Assembly: GCA_029937655.1 (NCBI GenBank)
Contig: JAPYPK010000082.1
Coordinates: 1-5,955 of the forward strand
Source: Nitrospinaceae bacterium
Lineage (GTDB): Bacteria; Nitrospinota; Nitrospinia; Nitrospinales; VA-1
DNA length: 5,955 bases
Direction of reading: 5' to 3'
Below the pieces are notes generated by a model. It was given only the letters and a program-made list of their open reading frames with translations. It was not told where the DNA came from and did not search any database. The translations under genes were made by a program, and so were the position numbers. The number at the start of each line of letters is the position of its first letter. The stretch's first letter is position 1. Below are positions 1 to 5,590 of the stretch, one piece after another.

Positions 1-1247
1 GTTTTCCATCTGGTATGGTGAAAACTTTTCGTAAATATTGGACACAAGAGATGGCAGATTCGGTTGTCCGTCTAGAAGGCATCCGTTTTGATAATCCGCA
101 ATTTCAGCTCACTACCACCTTTGATAAGACTGACTTCACTAAGATATTGATAGAACGCTTTGGAATTGTCAAAGAAGTCATAGACGAATTTTTTGCCACT
201 ACTCGTAACATGAATTTTTATGACGAATTGAAAATGACGACGCGGGAATTGTTTGAAAAGTTTTTTCCAGAGAGGAGAGACGTATGGCGTTTTCTTATGG
301 AGCCAATAACTTATGCCAATGGATCAACTTTGGATGATCCAGCATTAAGTTATGGCATTGTATTCTCAAATTTCATGGACAAGGGAGTTTTTACTTATCA
401 AGGTGGGACCGACGATCTAATTAAGAAAATGAAAAAAGAGTTAATAAAAAATGGGGTAGATATTCGTACTCATTGCCTAGTTGAAAAAATTCATACTGAG
501 GGAAAAAAAGTCAAAGGGGTAAAAATTAATGGGAAGGACATTGGATGTCAATCAGTTCTTTCTAATTCAAATATTCTTAATACTGTTCACAATCTGGTTG
601 GTGACGAAAATTTCAATCCCGAATTCATTAAAGAAGTTGAAAAAGTCCGTCTCAACGATTCCAGTTGTCAGGTTTATATAGGTATTAAGAAAGGTGAGAA
701 GATAGATAATGTAGGGGATCTTTTATTCACGTCTGTCGCAAACGAATATAATACAGAAAAAATTCTCGACAGGCAGGTTACTAGCCGGGCATTTTCGTTT
801 TATTATCCTGAAATGAGACCAGGGCTAAATCGCTTCTCTATTGTATCTTCCACCAACGCACGATTTGAAGACTGGGACGACTTGAGTGAGGAGCAATATA
901 AGATAGAAAAAGAAAATCTTATTCAGACTACTTTAGACGTGTTGGAAAAATATGTGCCAAATATTCGTGAGAAGGCTGATTATCTTGAAGCAGCGACTCC
1001 AAAAACGTTCGAGCGGTATACCTTATCTCCAACTGGAACTTCCTTCGGGACCAAATTTGAGGGCTTGAAAATCAGTCGAGAACTTCCTACCCAAATTAAC
1101 GGGCTTTTTCATTCGGGTTCAGTTGGAATTATCATGTCAGGTTGGCTTGGTGCTGCTAACTACGGAGTTATTGTTGCCAATGAAGTTGACAAATTTATGC
1201 GTTCAGTTAGGGATGAACCCAGAAAAATGGTATCAGCGTCAGTTTAA
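1..1247 (+). CDS. CrtI/phytoene-desaturase-like FAD-dependent oxidoreductase (5' partial)
   Basis: The reading frame is open to the left edge (first whole codon at base 3). The ATG at 15 has no ribosome binding site and is probably internal. About 414 codons are visible. Family members are near 500 residues and begin with an FAD-binding GxGxxG fold, which is not seen here, so roughly 100 residues lie outside. Visible family traits are a GGTDDL segment at 402-419, followed by a helix and an 'NGVDIRTHCLVEKI' strand typical of the second FAD-contacting part of CrtI and amine-oxidase-like enzymes. Near the C terminus, a GLFHSG...SGWLGAAN segment (1101-1160) matches the conserved FAD-closing motif. 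Known relatives are carotenoid desaturases, isomerases and saturases. The substrate cannot be read from sequence. Placement 34 nt before fabG/fabZ/fabI suggests it acts on an acyl or polyene chain rather than on a classical carotenoid (inference). Family assignment is good; function is open. Confidence 0.85.
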   Translation, partial: FPSGMVKTFRKYWTQEMADSVVRLEGIRFDNPQFQLTTTFDKTDFTKILIERFGIVKEVIDEFFATTRNMNFYDELKMTTRELFEKFFPERRDVWRFLMEPITYANGSTLDDPALSYGIVFSNFMDKGVFTYQGGTDDLIKKMKKELIKNGVDIRTHCLVEKIHTEGKKVKGVKINGKDIGCQSVLSNSNILNTVHNLVGDENFNPEFIKEVEKVRLNDSSCQVYIGIKKGEKIDNVGDLLFTSVANEYNTEKILDRQVTSRAFSFYYPEMRPGLNRFSIVSSTNARFEDWDDLSEEQYKIEKENLIQTTLDVLEKYVPNIREKADYLEAATPKTFERYTLSPTGTSFGTKFEGLKISRELPTQINGLFHSGSVGIIMSGWLGAANYGVIVANEVDKFMRSVRDEPRKMVSASV

Positions 1248-1281
1248 TTTGATACCCCCACCTCAGAAAAACTAGGTCTTA

Positions 1282-2025
1282 ATGGAATTCAACTTCAAAG
1301 GGCAAACAGCGGTGGTTACCGGGGGAACTCGCGGTATTGGACGAGGTGTGTCAGAAGCCTTGCTCAAGGCTGGTGCTAAAGTTGTGGCCACCTACCAGTC
1401 AAATGATAAAGCAGCAAAAGAATTCGCAGAATCCAGAAAAGAGTACTCGAAGTGTCTTGATTTACGTTCCTTCGATGTAACTAAATATACGCAGGTAGAA
1501 GATTTTTATCGTTATATCGAGGAGACTTATGGAGAATTCCAAATTCTAGTTCACTGCTCAGGCATCCGTATTGATTCTATAGTCGGTATGATGCAGGAAA
1601 GCGATTGGCGTAAGGTTATTGATACTAACCTTACAGGTACTTTCAATACCTGTAAATTTGCGGTACAGAATATGATGCGCAAAAAATATGGTCGCATTAT
1701 TATTATCACATCGCCTATAGGTAAGTTTGGATTTTTAGGCCAGTCCAATTATGCTGCGTCCAAGGCTGGTCAGGTAGCTTTCATGAAATCACTTTCAAAA
1801 GAAGTGGCTTCGAGAAAGATAACTGTTAATTGTGTTTCCCCTGGGTTTATCGACACAGATTTTATTGGTGATTTGTCTAAAGAACAAAAGCAAGCTTATC
1901 TAGACATGGTTCCATTGCGACGCTTCGGCTCTCCTGAAGATGTAGCTAACGCGGTGCTTTTTATAGCTTCAACTGAAGCATCCTATATTACAGGCTCTTC
2001 AGTCGAAGTTACAGGAGGTTTGTAA
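1282..2025 (+). CDS. fabG: FabG-type 3-oxoacyl-[ACP] reductase (SDR family)
   Basis: A 247-residue classical short-chain dehydrogenase, the usual FabG length. It should reduce 3-ketoacyl-ACP to 3-hydroxyacyl-ACP with NADPH in the cytoplasm. The cofactor loop GGTRGIG is at residues 14-20. The catalytic tetrad Asn116, Ser144, Tyr157 and Lys161 (YAASK) is complete and correctly spaced, and the chain ends in the FabG-like VTGG motif. The NNAG motif that supports the central sheet is replaced by HCSG (91-94), which is atypical. The ATG at 1282 is chosen because it places the GGTRGIG loop at the normal distance from the N terminus. Only a weak AGG (1274-1276) precedes it, so translation may depend partly on the upstream gene. 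The next gene, fabZ, starts 3 nt after its stop. The symbol reflects family; this is likely a cluster-specific paralogue rather than the housekeeping enzyme, which I cannot confirm. Confidence 0.9.
   Translation: MEFNFKGQTAVVTGGTRGIGRGVSEALLKAGAKVVATYQSNDKAAKEFAESRKEYSKCLDLRSFDVTKYTQVEDFYRYIEETYGEFQILVHCSGIRIDSIVGMMQESDWRKVIDTNLTGTFNTCKFAVQNMMRKKYGRIIIITSPIGKFGFLGQSNYAASKAGQVAFMKSLSKEVASRKITVNCVSPGFIDTDFIGDLSKEQKQAYLDMVPLRRFGSPEDVANAVLFIASTEASYITGSSVEVTGGL
1631..1655. repeat. Perfect 9-bp inverted repeat inside fabG
   Basis: TTACAGGTA (1631-1639) and TACCTGTAA (1647-1655) are exact reverse complements separated by 7 bases. They lie in the codons around the conserved Asn116 and Gly119 region of FabG. 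It could be an operator-like DNA site or an mRNA hairpin. It could also be chance, since a match of this size is expected a few tenths of a time in a window this long. Confidence 0.5.
2013..2019 (+). promoter_or_regulatory. Shine-Dalgarno of fabZ inside the end of fabG
   Basis: AGGAGGT lies 9 nt before the fabZ ATG. It is built into the codons for the terminal Thr-Gly-Gly of FabG, so ribosomes finishing fabG sit on the fabZ start. This indicates translational coupling and near-equal output of the two enzymes. Confidence 0.8.
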
Positions 2026-2028
2026 GAT

Positions 2029-2460
2029 ATGGAAAATTTTCTTGATTACATGCCACACCGGAAACCGTTTCTTTTTGTGGATCGGGTTGTCGAAGTAACG
2101 GATTGTTGTATTAAAACAGAAAAACAGACACAAGCAGACGAACCATTTTTTGCGGGGCACTTTCCAGGCCGACCCATCATGCCAGGAGTTCTAATTTGCG
2201 AAGCGGTTTTTCAATCCAGTTCGATCCTTATGAGCAAACGAGCGGGAGCTTCTTCTAATGATGGGCGCATTCCACTTATTACTAGAATTGCAAATGTTAA
2301 ACTTAAACGAGTAGTTTTGCCGGGTGACCTTATGGAGGTTGAGGTTAAATTAAAAGAAATTCTCGGACAAGCTGCCTACATGTCAGGCAAAGTAAAAGTT
2401 GTGGGGAAAACAGTTCTTACGGTGGAGTTCACGGTAATGCTAGTAACGGAGACGGCGTGA
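2029..2460 (+). CDS. fabZ: FabZ-type 3-hydroxyacyl-[ACP] dehydratase
   Basis: A 143-residue single hot-dog-fold dehydratase, the normal length for FabZ. It removes water from 3-hydroxyacyl-ACP to give trans-2-enoyl-ACP. The N-terminal MPHRKPFLFVDR signature (8-19) is present. The active-site segment EPFFAGHFPGRPIMPGV (38-54) carries catalytic His44, with the partner Glu58 fourteen residues later, as in characterised FabZ. A later 'LKRVVLPGD' segment matches the conserved RPVVPGD region. FabA is disfavoured by this PHR...PFL signature and the Glu where FabA has Asp. The ATG at 2029 follows a strong Shine-Dalgarno 9 nt upstream. The gene starts 3 nt after fabG and overlaps the next gene by 4 nt, so the three enzymes are almost certainly co-translated. 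It probably serves a dedicated chain-building pathway with its neighbours (inference). Confidence 0.93.
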   Translation: MENFLDYMPHRKPFLFVDRVVEVTDCCIKTEKQTQADEPFFAGHFPGRPIMPGVLICEAVFQSSSILMSKRAGASSNDGRIPLITRIANVKLKRVVLPGDLMEVEVKLKEILGQAAYMSGKVKVVGKTVLTVEFTVMLVTETA

Positions 2461-3260
2461 GTTTTCTGAATTTAGAAAATAAAAATATCCTTGTTACGGG
2501 GGTTGCCAACAAAAAGAGCGTTGCCTTTCATATTGGGGAAATCCTGCAGAAGGAAGGGGTTAATGTTTTGTATAGCGTCAGAACGGAGGAGCGAAAGAAA
2601 CAACTTGAAAAATTACTTGCACCGTCGCCAGTATATGTGTGCGATGTAGAAAACGAGGACGAGATAAAAACTTTACAAAAATCGGTGTCTAACGAAATCG
2701 ATACATTACATGGGTTAGTCCACTCTATCGCTTTTGCAAATTACGCAGACGGATTAAAGCCATTTCATGAAACATCCAAAAATGATTTTTTGCAATCGAT
2801 TGATATCACCAGCTATTCACTGATCCAATTGTCCAACGCGTTCAAAGATTTATTCGATACTAATGCATCGGTTGTAACCATTTCCATTTCGACAACTAGC
2901 ATGGCTGCGGAAAACTATGGTTATATGGCGCCAGCGAAGGCAGCACTTGATTCATCCTTATGCTTTTTAGCAAAATCATTTAGCGCATTCTCTAAGGTGC
3001 GGTTCAATTCGGTTAATTCGGGGCTTCTGAAAACTTCCGCATCCGCTGGTATTCCGGGGTACGTTGATTCTTATCTCCATGCCGAGGAGCTCACCTTACG
3101 AAAAGAAGCTTTGACGACTCAGGAGGTAGCAAACTGCGCAGTATTTCTATTGGGCGAATGCTCTAGTGGAATTAATGCGCAAGGTATCGTCCTTGATGCA
3201 GGCATGGCTATTAACTATTTTGATAAAGATATTGTTAGAAAATCTAGAAGACTAGATTGA
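2457..3260 (+). CDS. FabI-like enoyl-[ACP] reductase (SDR family)
   Basis: 267 residues, the usual FabI length (about 260). It starts at GTG in a GTGA overlap with the fabZ stop, with GGAG 5 nt upstream (2448-2451). FabI traits are the ILVTGVANKKSVAFHI nucleotide loop (11-26), Asp63 at the adenine-contact position, the VHSIAFA strand (88-94), ITSYS (117-121), and a Tyr154-x6-Lys161 active site, which is the FabI/FabL spacing rather than the x3 of FabG. It should reduce trans-2-enoyl-ACP with NAD(P)H, completing the cycle begun by the two preceding genes. Aligned without gaps to E. coli FabI from memory, the first active-site tyrosine (Tyr146, in SYLG) is Ile144 here, and the C-terminal DGG is DAG. 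Activity or substrate may therefore differ, and a non-FabI SDR role cannot be excluded, so I withhold a symbol. A perfect hairpin covers its last codons. Confidence 0.82.
   Translation: MSFLNLENKNILVTGVANKKSVAFHIGEILQKEGVNVLYSVRTEERKKQLEKLLAPSPVYVCDVENEDEIKTLQKSVSNEIDTLHGLVHSIAFANYADGLKPFHETSKNDFLQSIDITSYSLIQLSNAFKDLFDTNASVVTISISTTSMAAENYGYMAPAKAALDSSLCFLAKSFSAFSKVRFNSVNSGLLKTSASAGIPGYVDSYLHAEELTLRKEALTTQEVANCAVFLLGECSSGINAQGIVLDAGMAINYFDKDIVRKSRRLD
3241..3258 (-). terminator. Possible weak terminator for the pheS-side operon
   Basis: AATCTAG (3241-3247) and CTAGATT (3252-3258) form a perfect 7-bp stem with a 4-base loop. Read on the - strand it begins 16 nt past the pheS stop, and the 3' arm runs into a short T run (ATTTTC), the orientation of an intrinsic terminator. 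The stem has only two G-C pairs and the T run is short, so it would be weak. It lies within the final codons of the convergent enoyl-reductase gene. No better terminator exists in the 14 bp between the operons. Confidence 0.3.
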
Positions 3261-3274
3261 AGGGCGCTATCCGT

Positions 3275-4288
3275 TCAGAATTGTTTCAAAAACCTGAGAT
3301 CATTTTCAAAGAAAAGCCGAATATCACTAATTCCATATTTGAGCATGGCAATGCGTTCTATTCCTAACCCAAATGCAAAACCAAGCCACCTCTCTGAATC
3401 GTAATCAACAGACTTAAATACGGCTGGGTCCACCATGCCACACCCAAGAATTTCTAACCATCCAGTTTTAGAACAAACCGGACACCCTTGCCCAGAGCAC
3501 ATGACGCATTCAATATCTACTTCTGCGCTCGGACAGGTGAATGGAAAAAAACTAGGTCGGAACCGAGTCTTGGTTTGTTGACCAAAGATCTCATGTAAGA
3601 AAATATTCATAACGCCCTTGAGGTCACCAAAAGAAAGATTTTCGTCTACCATCAAACCTTCAATTTGGTGGAACATAGGTGTATGCGATACGTCGGAATC
3701 GCATCGGAATACCTTTCCTGGTGCAATGATGCGTAGAGGGGGCTTTTGATTCTCCATCACATGAATTTGGACGGGTGAGGTATGGGTTCTAAGTACTTCG
3801 TTTCCAATATAGAACGTATCCTGCATGTCTCGCGCCGGGTGATCTTTGGGAATGTTAAGGGCTTCAAAATTATAAAAATCACTTTCAATTTCAGGCCCTT
3901 CTTCTACTTTAAAGCCAAGACTAAAAAATATAGATATTATTTCATCCATAACCTGGGTGACAGGATGAATAGATCCAGAGGAATTTCCCCGACCTGGCAA
4001 GGTGGTGTCAAATTCTTCGCCATTGACTGAGGCTTGGTCGAATGCCTTTTCGAAAACTTGCGTTTTTTCTTGAATAAGTGTTGCAACACTTTGTTTGAAT
4101 TCGTTGATATGTTTACCGGCTTGTGGTTTTTGATCGTCGGGTAGTGAGCGCATTTCACCAAGCATAAGGGAAACACAACCCTTCTTGCCAAGAAATTCGG
4201 AGCGGAGTTGTTTGAGTTCTTTTAGAGTAGACACCTTAGAGATGAGCAAGTCGAAATCATCTTGGTGCTGTTTGAGTTTTTTGATCAT
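3275..4288 (-). CDS. pheS: Phenylalanyl-tRNA synthetase, alpha subunit
   Basis: 337 residues from the ATG at 4288. This subunit carries the class II catalytic core that activates phenylalanine, within an alpha2-beta2 enzyme with PheT. Visible are the N-terminal tRNA-binding coiled coil with LGKKG (33-37), LHPVT-like IHPVT (107-111), ALNIPKDHPARD (143-154), motif 2 from RCDSD to HQIEG (195-211) and motif 3 GLGIER (307-312). Ala305 occupies the specificity position of E. coli Ala294. Cys261, 264, 269 and 272 form a CxxC-x4-CxxC knuckle, probably metal-binding and seen in many PheS proteins. Cys252 replaces the usual Glu of the TEPSAEVD segment, which is odd. The start gives an N terminus matching E. 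coli within one residue. The frame extends up to a TTG at 4345, but those 19 residues look unlike PheS. No clear Shine-Dalgarno precedes the ATG. It is the last gene of its operon, and pheT does not follow. Confidence 0.96.
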   Translation of the reverse strand: MIKKLKQHQDDFDLLISKVSTLKELKQLRSEFLGKKGCVSLMLGEMRSLPDDQKPQAGKHINEFKQSVATLIQEKTQVFEKAFDQASVNGEEFDTTLPGRGNSSGSIHPVTQVMDEIISIFFSLGFKVEEGPEIESDFYNFEALNIPKDHPARDMQDTFYIGNEVLRTHTSPVQIHVMENQKPPLRIIAPGKVFRCDSDVSHTPMFHQIEGLMVDENLSFGDLKGVMNIFLHEIFGQQTKTRFRPSFFPFTCPSAEVDIECVMCSGQGCPVCSKTGWLEILGCGMVDPAVFKSVDYDSERWLGFAFGLGIERIAMLKYGISDIRLFFENDLRFLKQF

Positions 4289-4321
4289 ATTCGAGGCAAA
4301 GAAGAGGAGACCAAGAAACAG

Positions 4322-4365
4322 GGGAAACAGTTGCAGTTCCCTCAACTAAACAGAGCTTAGTTGAG
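4322..4365 (-). other. Tandem stem-loops at the rplT-pheS junction
   Basis: CTCAACTAA (4341-4349) and TTAGTTGAG (4357-4365) are a perfect 9-bp inverted repeat with a 7-base loop, spanning the last codons and TAG stop of rplT. On the - strand it is directly followed by a second, smaller stem, GGGAA (4341-4337) with TTCCC (4326-4322), within the 57-nt gap before pheS. Neither is followed by a convincing T run, so simple termination is unlikely. An mRNA-processing, stability or translation-control role before pheS is possible (inference). Confidence 0.45.
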
Positions 4366-4708
4366 TTCGGGCTGTTTGGGTGAGTACCTTGAAAGAATCT
4401 GCGTTATAAATAGCAAGATTGGAGAGAACTTTACGGTCCAACTCGATGTTAGCCTTTTTCAATCCGTGTATAAACTGGCTGTATGTAAGCCCCTCAGCTC
4501 TAACCGCAGCATTGATTCTAGCGATCCACAGTCTCCTGAAATTTCTTTTTTTGGTTCGGCGGTCTCGGTAGGCGTAGCAAAGGCCTTTCTCAACGGATTC
4601 TCTAGCTTTGCGGAAAGCGCGACTACGAATACTGCGGTAACCCTTAGCCATATCGAGAACTTTTTTTCTTCTTCTTCTCGAAATAGTGCCATTAACTGCT
4701 CTTGCCAT
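4346..4708 (-). CDS. rplT: 50S ribosomal protein L20
   Basis: 120 residues, the family length. L20 binds 23S rRNA early in large-subunit assembly and in studied bacteria also represses its own operon by binding mRNA. The start MARAVNGTISRRRRKK and the internal AKGYR, AYRDRRTKKRNFRRLWI, RINAA and GLKKANIELDRKVL segments are textbook L20: a basic extended N-terminal tail followed by a globular RNA-binding C-terminal domain. The ATG has an AGGAG 6 nt upstream (4719-4715). The gene sits 64 nt after rpmI and 57 nt before pheS, the standard order. Its stop codon lies inside a perfect hairpin. Nothing is missing or truncated. Confidence 0.98.
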   Translation of the reverse strand: MARAVNGTISRRRRKKVLDMAKGYRSIRSRAFRKARESVEKGLCYAYRDRRTKKRNFRRLWIARINAAVRAEGLTYSQFIHGLKKANIELDRKVLSNLAIYNADSFKVLTQTARTQLSSV

Positions 4709-4772
4709 TATAATCTCCTGTCTTTAAAATCAAATTCTCAAATTTAACTTGTTGTTGCAAAACCCGTAGGTC

Positions 4773-4967
4773 CTAGTAAGGAATTAGTACTCTCATTCTC
4801 CGAGTATCTCCAGGCGACATGATCGTCGAATGGCGTAGGTTTCTTTTCCTTTTAGTGGTTTTGCTTGTTAATATATGACTTGTGAACGCTTTGTTGCGCT
4901 TAATCTTTCCAGTACCCGTTTTACTGAAACGCTTCGCGGCACCTTTATTTGTTTTCATCTTAGGCAT
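4773..4967 (-). CDS. rpmI: 50S ribosomal protein L35
   Basis: 64 residues, one shorter than the E. coli protein. It is a small, very basic protein of the large ribosomal subunit. MPKMKTNKGAAKRFSKTGTGKIKR at the N terminus, HILTSKTTKRKRNLRHS in the middle and LIPY at the end are diagnostic. The Shine-Dalgarno candidate AAAGG (4982-4978) is 10 nt before this ATG. A second ATG at 4972, out of frame, is closer to it and would encode only five residues (MQCLR) ending inside rpmI. The conserved MPKMKT start leaves the annotated start in no doubt. In well-studied operons L20 controls rpmI and rplT translation through mRNA structure upstream of rpmI. I could not identify such a structure in the 76-nt infC-rpmI gap here. 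Confidence 0.97.
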   Translation of the reverse strand: MPKMKTNKGAAKRFSKTGTGKIKRNKAFTSHILTSKTTKRKRNLRHSTIMSPGDTRRMRVLIPY

Positions 4968-5043
4968 TGCATTTTAGCCTTTCGTACGATTTAAAAAAAT
5001 TCCTTAGACTAGTTGGACCAAACACTTTAATTTTTTCCTTGTC

Positions 5044-5574
5044 TCAAGCTTTTTTCTTAAGAGATTTTGGAGCAAAGATCATGCACAACGTCCTTCCTTC
5101 CTGCCTAGCTTCTTGTTCAACAACAGCAATGTCTTCTAATGTTTTGGTCGCGCGTACAAGTAGTTTCTGTCCGTTTTCTCGGTGGACGATCTCCCTACCG
5201 CGGAAAAAAACGAGTACTTTAACTTTGTCCCCAGACTCCAGAAAACGGAAAGCATTTTTCAATTTAAAGTCGTAATCATGTTGATCTGTGTTAGGTCGAA
5301 GCTTGACCTCTTTGACATGAATAATTTTTTGCTTCTTTTTGGCCTCGTGTGCCCGCTTACTTTGCTGATACTTAAACTTACCATAATCCATGATTCGGCA
5401 GACGGGTGGGTTGCTGTTAGGGGCCACCTCTACTAGATCCTGATCCTTTTCCTCTGCCATGTTAAGAGCTTCTTGAGTTGGGAAAACACCCAACTGCTCT
5501 CCATCGTTACCTATTAGGCTTATTTCCTTTACGCGGATCATGCTATTAATACGCTGTACCTGTTTCTTAGAAAT
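5044..5574 (-). CDS. infC: Translation initiation factor IF3, AUU start
   Basis: 176 residues if begun at the ATT at 5574-5572. IF3 binds the 30S subunit, blocks premature 50S joining and checks the start codon and initiator tRNA. The N-domain contains EISLIGNDGEQLG and DLVEVAP (46-52), then PPVCRIMDYGK (56-66), a lysine-rich linker, and the C-domain with KVKVLVFFRGREI. The first in-frame ATG (5541) would remove the conserved RIN-x-x-IR N terminus, here RINSMIR. It is also about 43 nt from the ribosome binding site. The ATT gives (M)SKKQVQRINSMIR and lies 9 nt after AGGAGGG. AUU is the known start in E. coli and many other bacteria, where IF3 rejects non-canonical starts and thereby represses its own synthesis. 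Gene callers are likely to pick the internal ATG. It begins 16 nt after thrS. Confidence 0.95.
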   Translation of the reverse strand: MSKKQVQRINSMIRVKEISLIGNDGEQLGVFPTQEALNMAEEKDQDLVEVAPNSNPPVCRIMDYGKFKYQQSKRAHEAKKKQKIIHVKEVKLRPNTDQHDYDFKLKNAFRFLESGDKVKVLVFFRGREIVHRENGQKLLVRATKTLEDIAVVEQEARQEGRTLCMIFAPKSLKKKA

Positions 5575-5583
5575 GGAAAAAAA

Positions 5584-5590
5584 CCCTCCT
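5584..5590 (-). promoter_or_regulatory. Shine-Dalgarno that fixes the AUU start of infC
   Basis: AGGAGGG on the - strand (5590-5584) begins immediately after the thrS TAA stop. Nine bases, mostly a T run, separate it from the ATT at 5574. This near-perfect site has no other in-frame start codon at a usable distance, so it decides the start of infC. A strong site combined with a poor start codon is the arrangement expected for IF3-sensitive autoregulation. Confidence 0.88.

Noticed and set aside
15..17. ATG as the true start of the FAD oxidoreductase
   Set aside because: The frame is open to the window edge, there is no ribosome binding site before it, and the FAD-binding N-terminal fold would be missing.
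320..341. 7-bp inverted repeat (TGGATCA/TGATCCA) in the FAD gene
   Set aside because: Short arms, 8-base loop and an interior coding position make chance the simplest explanation.
1551..1748. Short - strand ORF inside fabG
   Set aside because: It is antisense to the conserved catalytic core of FabG and shows no recognisable protein features.
4289..4345. Extension of PheS to the TTG at 4345
   Set aside because: The 19 extra residues do not resemble a PheS N terminus, and the ATG at 4288 matches the family length within one residue.
3782..4747. Open frames on the + strand opposite pheS and rplT, and other-frame - strand ORFs
   Set aside because: They are antisense or out-of-frame shadows of clearly identified genes, with low-complexity or improbable proteins and no family resemblance.
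4709..4772. L20-binding mRNA structure between rpmI and rplT
   Set aside because: I looked for a conserved-looking helix or pseudoknot here and in the infC-rpmI gap, but only trivial pairings are visible by eye.
4967..5436. + strand ORFs opposite infC
   Set aside because: They are shadows of infC, whose protein is unambiguous on the other strand.
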